Origin: Deltaproteobacteria bacterium RIFOXYD12_FULL_55_16 | GTDB taxonomy: Bacteria; Desulfobacterota; Desulfobulbia; Desulfobulbales; Desulfurivibrionaceae | Assembly (NCBI GenBank): GCA_001799255.1 | Contig: MGTC01000031.1 | Span: 1 to 45,941 of the forward strand | DNA: 45,941 bases | Direction of reading: 5' to 3' | In this document: piece by piece, positions 1 through 9,143 of the stretch | Layout of the letters: the number at the start of each line of letters is the position of its first letter | Position numbering within the stretch: position 1 is the first letter of the stretch | The notes under the pieces: generated by a model | Told to the model about the DNA's origin: nothing | Seen by the model: the letters and a program-made list of their open reading frames with translations, nothing else | The model's database searches: none | Made by a program: the position numbers and the translations under genes

Positions 1-210
1 AGTAATGCCGTATCTATAGCTAAATTAGTGGCCATTGAATCCTCCGTGCAGGTTATGCCCATGCTTGGCTACACATTGCCTTACACAATAACACAGCGAC
101 CATCTTATCTGCCAGAATATTTCGTAACTTTCATGAAAAGCACTCGGGATACTGCTCGTATTTATGGCGGTTTTCAAATCATGGCGGATGGCATATTTTT
201 ATCAGAATAG
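1..210 (+). CDS. Partial open frame at left edge, unrecognised
   Basis: A frame open from base 1 ends at a TAG at 208-210, giving about 69 residues of what could be the C-terminal end of a protein that starts outside the window. I recognise no family; the end reads GGFQIMADGIFLSE. The stretch is clearly more AT-rich than the genes to its right, which could mean a transferred gene or simply non-coding DNA. There is no clear ribosome site inside it, so a complete small gene starting at the GTG at 28 is less likely than a partial one. The next gene is on the opposite strand and the two 3' ends are four bases apart. Confidence 0.3.
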   Translation, partial: SNAVSIAKLVAIESSVQVMPMLGYTLPYTITQRPSYLPEYFVTFMKSTRDTARIYGGFQIMADGIFLSE

Positions 211-214
211 GCAA

Positions 215-934
215 TCAGGAGATAAGGCTCAGATAATCAGTGAAAAACTGCTGGAAATCATTGGAGATCTGCGTCCGCAAGCGCCTGGCCTCGGCCAGCA
301 GATCGGCGGGCCTCACCACCAGCGACCTGAACGAGGCCAGCCACTGCCAATCATGTTCCAACCAGAGGCTGATATCCTCGGGAACTGCGACATGGTTTTC
401 AAACTGCAAGCCAAGGATATGCGGCCTCTGTTCAAGAGAAAAGGACTCCACCTGGCATTGTTCGGAGGTGGCAAGCAGGGAAAAATGTTTGGGCAGCGGC
501 TCCAACACCGTCTGGCTGTGCCACTTGAACAGGGGAATAGCCTTGCCAAGATTCCTGAAGGAGGGATGCTCTCGGCCATCGTGGGTGAGATGCCCCTGAA
601 CAAAACCAATGCTTGGCTTAAAATTCGCCCCTATCTGAGCGCCAAGAACTGAAGCAAGCAGTTGATGGCCCAGACAGAAGCCCAGGATCGGCTTGTCCGC
701 AGCAATCGCCCTTTTGATAAAACGTTTCTCCTCCACGAGGAAAGGGTATTTCTCCTCCTGATCGACATTCAGAGCCCCTCCCAAGAGAATGATCGCCCCA
801 TAATCGTTGAAATCAGGGATCCAATCCTGCCAGACCTTGACGAGATCAAAATCGAGCCGGTGCCTGGCGAACGCCTCAAGAAGCAGGCGTCCTGGCCCGG
901 CCCAGGGGGTATGTTGCAGGATCAGGAATTTCAT
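215..934 (-). CDS. Class I glutamine amidotransferase-like protein
   Basis: About 239 residues with the fold signature of class I (triad) amidotransferases, related to the GuaA glutaminase domain. The nucleophile elbow GFCLGHQ is intact. The second motif, normally QFHxE, reads LQFENHVAVPED, so the catalytic His and Glu positions are exchanged or lost and glutaminase activity is doubtful. The start is the ATG at 934 (MKFLILQHTPW); the upstream in-frame extension runs through a GC-rich hairpin and is unlikely to be translated. No strong Shine-Dalgarno is visible. It is the third gene after amt and glnB, so a nitrogen-linked role is plausible, but its acceptor substrate cannot be told. Family assignment is firm; activity is not. 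Confidence 0.8.
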   Translation of the reverse strand: MKFLILQHTPWAGPGRLLLEAFARHRLDFDLVKVWQDWIPDFNDYGAIILLGGALNVDQEEKYPFLVEEKRFIKRAIAADKPILGFCLGHQLLASVLGAQIGANFKPSIGFVQGHLTHDGREHPSFRNLGKAIPLFKWHSQTVLEPLPKHFSLLATSEQCQVESFSLEQRPHILGLQFENHVAVPEDISLWLEHDWQWLASFRSLVVRPADLLAEARRLRTQISNDFQQFFTDYLSLIS

Positions 935-962
935 CTGTCGTTTATTACCAATTGCAGGGGGG

Positions 963-1003
963 GCAGGCGGCGGATTCGGGACTTCCGCGAATCCGCCGCC
1001 TGC
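963..1003. other. Strong GC-rich hairpin between glnB and the amidotransferase gene
   Basis: Two perfect 16-base arms (963-978 and 988-1003) enclose a 9-base loop. No T run follows on either strand, so it is not a classical intrinsic terminator. It could reduce read-through or protect the 3' end of an amt-glnB transcript. Confidence 0.6.
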
Positions 1004-1027
1004 TATAACTTTCTTGTCAGGCAAGGA

Positions 1028-3014
<1,987 letters not shown>

Positions 3015-3160
3015 CTCGCTCTCCTTTTCATGGTTGATCTCCTCTGTAGATTTTAAATAAACATGCAGCACGTTTTCCTTGCTTTGCGCCTTTTGCGAAG
3101 CCTCCTCCACTTCGGCCTCAGTAATACTCACCTCCGGCAGGCGGTTATCCAACAACAAAA

Positions 3161-3174
3161 GCAACAAGTGTGCC
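3161..3174 (-). promoter_or_regulatory. Sigma-54 promoter of amt-glnB
   Basis: On the minus strand the sequence reads GGCACACTTGTTGC, a perfect GG-N10-GC with both hexamer cores (GGCAC and TTGC) of the sigma-54 consensus. It lies about 147 bases upstream of the amt ATG. Nitrogen-limited, NtrC-type activation is the expected control for an amt-PII unit. Confidence 0.85.
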
Positions 3175-3277
3175 GCCCTTTAATTAGATGCTTGTTTTTC
3201 TTTTATCTTATTGTTATATCGTTATATTTATGATTATGCCGCATTAAAAATAATCGGATACTTCGCCAATTCTTATT

Positions 3278-3334
3278 ACATTTATGAATAAAGCATAAGC
3301 GACAATGGTGTTATGAATTACATAAATGTTCATA
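3278..3334. promoter_or_regulatory. Possible enhancer (activator site) upstream of the amt promoter
   Basis: AT-rich DNA 105-160 bases upstream of the sigma-54 core holds an inverted pair ACATTTATG (3278-3286) and CATAAATGT (3321-3329), plus a dyad TATGAA-N11-TTCATA (3312-3334). The distance fits a bacterial enhancer-binding protein site, but the sequence is not the enterobacterial NtrC consensus. The rest of the 3015-3701 spacer holds the promoter, a heptamer repeat and no convincing gene. Confidence 0.3.
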
Positions 3335-3481
3335 TAATTAGTCTTGTCAGTTTCAGGGAACAGAGACGCCAGAGCCGAAGAGGCCTACCATTCCAGATGC
3401 TGCAAACTGCGCGACCTGCAACAAACTCCGCGCCGGGCAAATGCCATTCCCTGCTGAGATGGAGGAGCGGGTACGGGAAGA

Positions 3482-3523
3482 GAGTTGAGAGTTGAGAATT
3501 GAGAATTGAGAGTTGAGAGTTGA
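3482..3523. repeat. Six-copy heptamer tandem repeat
   Basis: Six consecutive 7-base units, GAGTTGA or GAATTGA, in the order G,G,A,A,G,G at the variable third base. The array is followed by GAATATT. It lies in the non-coding spacer between amt and the mini-protein gene. The short array could vary in copy number by slippage. Confidence 0.85.
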
Positions 3524-3701
3524 GAATATTTTAGCCGGAGGCTTGAATAGCATCCTCAACTTTCAACTTTTTTATATTTCACCTCGGAGATTCTGTATAC
3601 TATGAGCTAAGAATCGATAAGGTTGTTGCTACAAAGACAAACAACCCTTGGCAAACAATTACGAATTCCCTGCGACAGCCAAACATCCACGGAGGCTTCC
3701 C

Positions 3702-3884
3702 ATGAAAATGATCGACATCAAGGCAAAGGCAAAAGAGCTTGGCCTCAAACCAGGCAAGATGAAAAAAGAGGAGCTTGTGCGCGCCATCCAGGAAAAAGAA
3801 GGCAACTTCCCCTGTTTCGGCTCGGCGCTGGAACATTGCAGTCAGGAAGACTGCTCCTGGCGAGAGGATTGTCTGTTCGTGTAA
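3702..3884 (+). CDS. SAP/Rho-N-like mini-protein with Cys cluster
   Basis: Sixty residues. The first half (MKMIDIKAKAKELGLKPGKM, then KKEELVRAIQ) matches the helix-loop-helix of SAP or Rho-termination-factor N-terminal domains, which bind nucleic acid. The second half has four cysteines in a compact arrangement (PCFGSALEHC, then SQEDCSWREDC) that could bind zinc or an Fe-S cluster. From memory, small proteins of this layout are common in Desulfobacterota and Geobacter-like genomes; their function is unknown. The start is the ATG at 3702 with GGAGG six bases upstream. A TATACT -10-like element sits at 3596-3601 without a good -35. The frame extends further upstream, but without a ribosome site. 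Confidence 0.8.
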   Translation: MKMIDIKAKAKELGLKPGKMKKEELVRAIQEKEGNFPCFGSALEHCSQEDCSWREDCLFV

Positions 3885-3984
3885 CCTCTCCCCGGCTGCG
3901 CCTCTTGACAGGGCAAACCTGGTTCGCAAGCAACAAAGCCCCCCCTTTCCGGCCAAAGCAGAATCTGCCAGCAGAATAACCCGC

Positions 3985-4029
3985 AAAAAAACCGCCTGCC
4001 TCAACCTTGAAGAGGGTTGAGGCAGGCGG
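3985..4029 (-). terminator. Intrinsic terminator of the 4058-5119 gene
   Basis: A perfect 15-bp stem (3992-4006 with 4015-4029) and an eight-base loop, followed on the minus strand by seven T residues. It starts 28 bases past the stop codon at 4058. This is the clearest intrinsic terminator in the window. Confidence 0.9.
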
Positions 4030-4057
4030 AGTGCAAGCAAGCAAAGAAAGGAGGGAG

Positions 4058-5119
4058 TCAGCTCAGAACCGCGAGGATTCCTGTGCCTGTCGTTGTAGCT
4101 GGGCGCGTTTCTCCGCAGAGGCTGGCAAAAAGATCGATAAACGAGACGCCCTCGTAGGCGTAGAAGCGCAGGGCCTTTTCAGCCAGGCCCCTTTTTAGAA
4201 AAGGAAGGGCTGCCCGGTTCAGGTCGTTTCCTGCCTCTTGCAACTCGGCCAGCAACTCGGCAGAGATTGCTTCGCTTGCGGCAACCGCCAGCAGCAACTG
4301 CTTGAAACGCTCCCTGGAAGCCCCGGTAGCCGCCTTGAATTTTTCAGCCAGGGCGGCAGGGTCAGCCTCGCTCTCTGCCTGGGTCGGCAGGGTCAGGCTT
4401 ACCAACTGCACGGGGAGTCGACCGGTGAGAACCTCATACACCTCGGCGAGTATCTCCGGAAGTTTTTCATGGTTCGTGATCAACAGAGGAAATGCCGCCG
4501 CCTTTGCATCCCGGATAAAAAGGCGGCCCCAGGCCCGCGCCAGCCGGTTCAGGTTGATCGCCGATCCCCCTTGCGTCGTGGCTGCGGCAAGCTCCCGCAG
4601 AGCCTGAGCTTCTTCCTCGTCCTCCTCTTCATCCCCTGTCTCCTCGCCCCGGATGGCGGCAAAAAGTTCGGCTTCCTTGCCAGAGATGGCCAGAAACCCC
4701 TGGAAGATTTCCCGCTCCTCTTCCCGGAACATCTCCGTCAGCTTCAGGATGAGCATGGCCTGCCAAAGTATCTCGTTCTCAGCCTTTTGCGGTGGCGAGG
4801 GTTTTTTGCCCGAACGCAGGCGGGAGACCAGCGACCCGACCGAGGTCTCATCCAGGTCTCTATAGCCGGCGGAGAGAGAGGCCAGAAGCCCGCTATGGAA
4901 TTCCGCCTCATGGCCCTTGAGTTCCTGGGCAAGAGACTGAAAGCGGGCTTGTTCTTCGGGGGAAAGCAGGGCCGGCATATATCCCCCTCTCTCCCGCTCT
5001 TTGGTTTCGTCGCCGGGCAGGGTATAAAAAGAGAGCGTGTCACACAGGAGCCGGAAGGTCTGTAAATCAACGGAATGGGGACTGGTTTCTGGAGAAAAAA
5101 GAGCGTTGACTTGTGCCAT
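4058..5119 (-). CDS. Uncharacterised acidic helical protein
   Basis: A protein of 353 residues that I do not recognise. It has no signal peptide or membrane segment and looks cytoplasmic and largely alpha-helical. A strongly acidic run (GEETGDEEEDEEEAQAL) near residue 165 looks like a linker between two helical halves. The C-terminal end is low complexity (ATTTGTG). The start is the ATG at 5119 with AGGA eight bases upstream, and the gene has its own strong terminator, so it is probably a single transcription unit. It is divergent from the small membrane protein gene at 5137. It could be a lineage-specific scaffold or chaperone-like protein, but nothing in the sequence fixes a role. Confidence 0.8.
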   Translation of the reverse strand: MAQVNALFSPETSPHSVDLQTFRLLCDTLSFYTLPGDETKERERGGYMPALLSPEEQARFQSLAQELKGHEAEFHSGLLASLSAGYRDLDETSVGSLVSRLRSGKKPSPPQKAENEILWQAMLILKLTEMFREEEREIFQGFLAISGKEAELFAAIRGEETGDEEEDEEEAQALRELAAATTQGGSAINLNRLARAWGRLFIRDAKAAAFPLLITNHEKLPEILAEVYEVLTGRLPVQLVSLTLPTQAESEADPAALAEKFKAATGASRERFKQLLLAVAASEAISAELLAELQEAGNDLNRAALPFLKRGLAEKALRFYAYEGVSFIDLFASLCGETRPATTTGTGILAVLS

Positions 5120-5136
5120 TTGTAATTCCTGTTAAA

Positions 5137-5496
5137 ATGAGCGAAAATCTCCCCCTGGTCTGGGGTGCGTCAGAAAAAATCTTCAACAACAGGCTGAACA
5201 TGCAAAGAATGATGGAACGGATTTCCCTGGCGGTTTTGGCGGTCGTTTATCTGCTGGCCAGCGTCCGTTATTTCCCAGGACGAGCCATGCACTCAGTGGT
5301 GGAAACCTTGATTCATGTAATGTCCGTGGCCCCGATCAGCCTGGGGGCCACGCTGGTGATTGTCACCGTTTTGCAGCGGCTGGTCAAGGAACGTCTGCCT
5401 TTCAGCCGGACGGCGCGTCTTTTTCTCGTGGTGGCCATTTGCCTGGAGTTCATTCTAGGGCTGGCCCACTATTTTGCCATTAACGGGGCTGTTTAA
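5137..5496 (+). CDS. Small membrane protein with three hydrophobic helices
   Basis: About 119 residues from the ATG at 5137. Three hydrophobic segments are visible: ISLAVLAVVYLLASV, an amphipathic stretch through VAPISLGATLVIVTVL, and LFLVVAICLEFILGLAHYF. The start is uncertain: the ATG at 5113 would overlap the divergent neighbour, 5137 has no clear ribosome site, and 5200 (MQRMMERIS) begins just before the first helix. I recognise no named family; DUF1622-type small membrane proteins look similar in layout, but I cannot confirm that. The gene ends next to a family I repeat shared with the convergent gene downstream. Confidence 0.65.
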   Translation: MSENLPLVWGASEKIFNNRLNMQRMMERISLAVLAVVYLLASVRYFPGRAMHSVVETLIHVMSVAPISLGATLVIVTVLQRLVKERLPFSRTARLFLVVAICLEFILGLAHYFAINGAV

Positions 5497-5498
5497 AA

Positions 5499-5623
5499 GT
5501 AGCCATCCAGCAGTGCCGCAGATGCGCGTGGCTGTCAATCATCGGCGGTAGTAGCAGTGCCGGTGACTGTCAATCGTTGGCAGCAGTGCCGACAAAGCAG
5601 ATGCGGTGCTGCTGAACGATTAC
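5499..5623 (-). repeat. Family I inverted-repeat element, copy 1 (125 bp)
   Basis: On the minus strand it begins GTAATCGTTCAGCAG (5623-5609) and ends with the imperfect inverse of that (5513-5499, 11 of 15 matches to the family end). It lies between two convergent genes. The TAA in its first terminal repeat is the stop codon of the gene at 5620-6417. Inside are two diverged direct repeats built on CTGTCAATC and GCAGTGCC. Its first 22 bases match copy 3 exactly. Confidence 0.8.
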
Positions 5624-6417
5624 CGGATCAGCGAGTTGTCGGGATGCCAGCCGGAAGGCACGGTGGTGTTGGGCAGGACAAGGGATTTTTTGCCCAGCAC
5701 CGTGCCGGGGTTGGTTACCGAGTTGCAGCCGGTCTGGGTCTTGTCTCCCAGGATGGCCCCGAACTTGCGCAGGCCGGAGCTGACAGGGCCAGCCGGGGTT
5801 TTCACCGGGACGTCCCCGCCGGTGAAGCGCAGGTTAGCCAGTTTGGTGCCAGCCCCCAGGTTCACCTCGTTGCCCAGGATGCTGTCGCCCAGATAGGCGA
5901 AATGCCCGGCCTTGGCATCGTCAAGAAAGATGGCATGCTTGACCTCGGTGACATGGCCGACCACGCAGCGAGCCCCCACCAGACAGTGGCCGCGCAGATA
6001 GGCGCCCTGGCGGATCTCGCTCTGGTCGCCGATGATTACCGGCCCCTTAATAAAGGCTCCGGATTCAATCAGCACCCCCTTGCCGAGACTGAGCGGCCCG
6101 CCAGCCAGCACCACCCCGGCCATGAGAACGCTGGCCCCTTCCAGAAGCGTATCGTGCCTGAAAACCCTGAGCCTGCCCTTGGTAGCCTCGCCGAAGTCGA
6201 TGGCAAGCTCTCCGGCGTCCAGCAGCATCCCCTCGTGAAGAACCAGCGTAGCCGGAAGTGGGCCGGGGTTTCGCGGCCAGGCGATCTGCGGCCAGGGATA
6301 CTCCGCCAGATAGGTCTTCAGCCGTACCAGCGCCTGCCAGGGGTATTCCTCCGCCCCGAAGAGAGAAGCATGCGCATAACAGGACAGGTCAAAAAGGGAA
6401 GCGTTTGCAAGGTTCAT
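5620..6417 (-). CDS. GlmU-like left-handed beta-helix protein
   Basis: A protein of 265 residues made largely of hexapeptide (LbH) repeats, such as GVLIESGAFIKGPVIIGDQ and GNEVNLGAGTKLANLRF. It resembles the acyltransferase half of GlmU and the UDP-sugar pyrophosphorylase-related proteins. The N-terminal 60 residues (W-rich, EEYPWQALVRLKTYL) are not a nucleotidyltransferase domain, so this is not a complete GlmU. Acetylation of a sugar or sugar phosphate is the likely activity, with the substrate unknown. The ATG at 6417 has only a weak ribosome site. Its stop codon is formed by the terminal repeat of a family I element, so the C-terminus may have been altered by that insertion. Confidence 0.85.
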   Translation of the reverse strand: MNLANASLFDLSCYAHASLFGAEEYPWQALVRLKTYLAEYPWPQIAWPRNPGPLPATLVLHEGMLLDAGELAIDFGEATKGRLRVFRHDTLLEGASVLMAGVVLAGGPLSLGKGVLIESGAFIKGPVIIGDQSEIRQGAYLRGHCLVGARCVVGHVTEVKHAIFLDDAKAGHFAYLGDSILGNEVNLGAGTKLANLRFTGGDVPVKTPAGPVSSGLRKFGAILGDKTQTGCNSVTNPGTVLGKKSLVLPNTTVPSGWHPDNSLIR

Positions 6418-6543
6418 CGGAATCGGTTGCCGGTTGTTTTTTGTTGGCCGTCAAGGCAGGATTGTAGAATAATGTCACTATGGTGCAAAATGACGATTTC
6501 TTCAAGCATATTTCAGGACTGCTCCGGCCTCGCGGATATCGTC

Positions 6544-6572
6544 TTGACTTCACAAGGAGAGGTGCTTATGTT
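6544..6572 (+). promoter_or_regulatory. Candidate sigma-70 promoter for lon
   Basis: TTGACT (6544-6549), a 17-base spacer and TATGTT (6567-6572), about 100 bases upstream of the lon start. No heat-shock (sigma-32) consensus was seen. The -10 overlaps the ATG of a small leader ORF, so the two readings compete. Confidence 0.4.
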
Positions 6573-6681
6573 GCCACACTTAGGAGCCATTTGTGCCATT
6601 ACAACGGCTTGGATTCGTTTTCTTTCCGGCAAGGCCGGTCTGTCGATAACATATAACCTGGAGGCCTGTTGTGGATATTAA
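6568..6681 (+). CDS. Possible leader ORF overlapping the lon start
   Basis: A 37-codon ORF, MLPHLGAICAITTAWIRF onward, with an excellent ribosome site (AAGGAGAGG, about five bases before the ATG). It ends at a TAA at 6679-6681, 11 bases inside lon. The arrangement would allow translational coupling to lon. A sigma-70-like -10 overlaps its start, so it can only be translated from a promoter further upstream. No homologue is recognised. Confidence 0.3.
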   Translation: MLPHLGAICAITTAWIRFLSGKAGLSITYNLEACCGY

Positions 6682-9046
6682 TGATTCCATGACCTCAGAG
6701 CTGAACGATTTTCATGATTCCGAAGGGCGGGAGATCCCCGGAGAATTGCCGCTCATGGCGGTGCGTGATGTGGTGATCTTCAACTACATGATTATCCCTC
6801 TCTTTGTCGGGCGCCCTGCCTCGGTGAGCGCGGTCAACGATGCCATGGCCAAGGACAAACTCCTCATGCTCGTTACCCAGAAGGATGCTTCCTTAGACGA
6901 GCCCCAATCTGAGGATATGTATGACGTGGGCATGGTCTGCATGATCATGCGCACTCTCAAGCTGCCGGATGGCCGTCTCAAGGTTCTGGTTCAGGCCCTG
7001 CGCAAGGCGCGGGTGGAATCCTTTGTCCAAGAAGAACCCCATCATATCGCCTCAATCGAGCTGATCGAGGATGAAGAGATGGAGGAGGTCTCCGTGGAGA
7101 TGGAGGCCCTGATGCGTAATGTTCGCGAGCAGACGGAGAAGATCCTTTCGCTCAAGGGCATCATGTCTTCTGATCTCATGGTTATCCTGAACAACGTGGA
7201 AGAACCAGGCCGACTAGCCGACCTGGTGGTTTCCAATCTGCAGCTCAAGGTTTCCGAGTCCCAGGCGGTGCTGGAAACCTTTGACCCTGGACGGCGCCTG
7301 AAAAAGGTAGCCGAGTTTTTGCAAAAAGAGCTGGAAGTTTCCACCATGCAGGCCAAGATTCAGTCCGAGGCCAAGGAGGAGATGAGCCGCACCCAGCGGG
7401 AATACTACCTGCGCGAGCAGTTGCAGGCCCTGAAAAAAGAACTGGGCGATATCGATGATCGCTCGCAGGAGATGGATGAGCTGAGGGACAAGCTGGCTAA
7501 ATGCCGGATGCCGCCTGAGGTCAAGAAAGAGGCGAGCAAACAGCTCAAGCGCCTGGAGACCATGCATCCCGACGCCTCGGAGGCCTCCATTGTCCGAACC
7601 TATATCGACTGGATCCTAGACCTGCCCTGGCGCAAGGGCACCAAGGATCGGATTGATCTCAAGATCGCCAAGGCAGTGCTGGACGAGGATCATTACGGAC
7701 TGGACAAGGTCAAGGAACGGATCCTCGAATACCTGGCCGTGCGTTCGCTCAACAAAACGACCAAGGGGCCGATCCTCTGTTTTGTCGGGCCTCCGGGGGT
7801 GGGCAAAACCTCACTCGGCCAGTCCATCGCCCGGGCCATGGGACGCAAGTTTCACCGTCTTTCCCTGGGTGGCATGCACGATGAGGCCGAGATTCGCGGC
7901 CATCGCCGCACCTATATCGGCGCCATGCCGGGCCGGATCATCCAGGGCCTGAAAACGGCAGGCGCCAATAACCCGGTGTTCATGTTTGACGAGATCGACA
8001 AGGTTGGCGCCGACTATCGGGGCGATCCATCCTCCGCCCTGCTGGAGGTGCTGGACCCGGCCCAGAACACCGATTTTACCGACCATTACCTTAACATGCC
8101 CTTTGATCTTTCCAAGGTCATGTTTATCACCACGGCCAACATGGTGGACACCATTCCCGCGCCGCTCTATGACCGGATGGAGGTGATCCGTCTGGCCGGC
8201 TACACCCTGGAGGAGAAGGTCGAGATTGCCCGCCGCTATCTGGTGCCCCGGCAGCTTAAGGAAAACGGCATCACCAGCAGGCATGTCAAGTTCGACGATA
8301 TCGTGCTGGCCAAGATCATCACCAATTATACCAGGGAAGCGGGGGTGAGAAACCTGGAGCGGGAGATCGGCGCCGTCTGCCGAAAAAATGCCCGCCGGGT
8401 CGCAGAAGGCAGCAAGGGCCCTTTTCCCCTCACGGATCGAACCTTAAGCAAGTATCTTGGTCAACCCAAGTTTACGCCTGAGTCGGAAACCGAGATCATC
8501 GACCAGCCGGGCATGGCCACCGGCCTTGCCTGGACCGAGGTAGGCGGGGAGATCCTCTATATCGAGATCTCCATCCTGAAGGGCCGGGGCAACCTGACCA
8601 TGACCGGCCAGCTGGGCGAGGTGATGAAGGAATCGGCCCAGGCAGCCCTGAGTTTTTGCCGCTCACGGCTCAAGAAGTTGAAACTTGCCGATAATTATTT
8701 CGAGGAGATTGACATCCATGTGCATGTGCCGGCTGGCGCCATTCCCAAGGATGGGCCGTCCGCCGGGGTGACCATCGCCACGGCCATGTATTCGGCGCTT
8801 TCCCAGAAAAAGGTGCGTCAGGATGTAGCCATGACCGGGGAGATCACTCTGCGGGGGCGGGTGCTGCCCATCGGCGGCCTCAAGGAGAAGGCCCTGGCTG
8901 CTCTGCGGGCAGGGATCACCACGGTAATCATCCCGGAGCAGAACAAAAAGGATCTGGTGGATATTCCCGAGGCTCTGCGCAAGAAGATCAAATTTGTGCC
9001 GGCGAAGAACATGGATCGGATTCTCTCCATGGTCTTTACGGATTAA
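6671..9046 (+). CDS. lon: ATP-dependent protease La
   Basis: A full LonA protease of 791 residues that degrades misfolded and regulatory proteins in the cytoplasm. Domains in order: the N-terminal substrate-binding LON domain (about 25-215, starting [20 protein letters not shown]), a coiled-coil arm, an AAA+ module with Walker [10 protein letters not shown] (about 373-381) and Walker [10 protein letters not shown], and a C-terminal protease domain with catalytic Ser697 (PKDGPSAGV) and Lys740 (GGLKEKAL). The start is a GTG at 6671 preceded by GGAGG six bases upstream. It stands alone, with mltG following after about 100 bases. A small leader ORF overlaps its start. Confidence 0.97.
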   Translation: MDINDSMTSELNDFHDSEGREIPGELPLMAVRDVVIFNYMIIPLFVGRPASVSAVNDAMAKDKLLMLVTQKDASLDEPQSEDMYDVGMVCMIMRTLKLPDGRLKVLVQALRKARVESFVQEEPHHIASIELIEDEEMEEVSVEMEALMRNVREQTEKILSLKGIMSSDLMVILNNVEEPGRLADLVVSNLQLKVSESQAVLETFDPGRRLKKVAEFLQKELEVSTMQAKIQSEAKEEMSRTQREYYLREQLQALKKELGDIDDRSQEMDELRDKLAKCRMPPEVKKEASKQLKRLETMHPDASEASIVRTYIDWILDLPWRKGTKDRIDLKIAKAVLDEDHYGLDKVKERILEYLAVRSLNKTTKGPILCFVGPPGVGKTSLGQSIARAMGRKFHRLSLGGMHDEAEIRGHRRTYIGAMPGRIIQGLKTAGANNPVFMFDEIDKVGADYRGDPSSALLEVLDPAQNTDFTDHYLNMPFDLSKVMFITTANMVDTIPAPLYDRMEVIRLAGYTLEEKVEIARRYLVPRQLKENGITSRHVKFDDIVLAKIITNYTREAGVRNLEREIGAVCRKNARRVAEGSKGPFPLTDRTLSKYLGQPKFTPESETEIIDQPGMATGLAWTEVGGEILYIEISILKGRGNLTMTGQLGEVMKESAQAALSFCRSRLKKLKLADNYFEEIDIHVHVPAGAIPKDGPSAGVTIATAMYSALSQKKVRQDVAMTGEITLRGRVLPIGGLKEKALAALRAGITTVIIPEQNKKDLVDIPEALRKKIKFVPAKNMDRILSMVFTD

Positions 9047-9143
9047 GGCGGAAGTTACTCAGGCTGAAGCATTCTACGCTACAAGGGGACGCTGACAGTC
9101 TGCAAGGCCTCAGCCTATCCATATCTGACAGGGGATTAAGTTT

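Noticed and set aside
963-1003. Hairpin as an intrinsic terminator of glnB
   Set aside because: No T run follows on either strand, so it is recorded only as a hairpin.
3015-3167. A 51-codon N-terminal extension of Amt
   Set aside because: It would be encoded by the sigma-54 promoter and leader; the ATG at 3014 has a good ribosome site and a signal peptide directly after it.
3341-3487. A short plus-strand frame reading NCATCNKLRAGQMPFPAEM
   Set aside because: It has no in-frame start codon after the preceding stop and no recognisable match; at most a gene remnant.
3482-3523. Tandem heptamers as a CRISPR array
   Set aside because: Units are 7 bases with no spacers and no cas gene is present.
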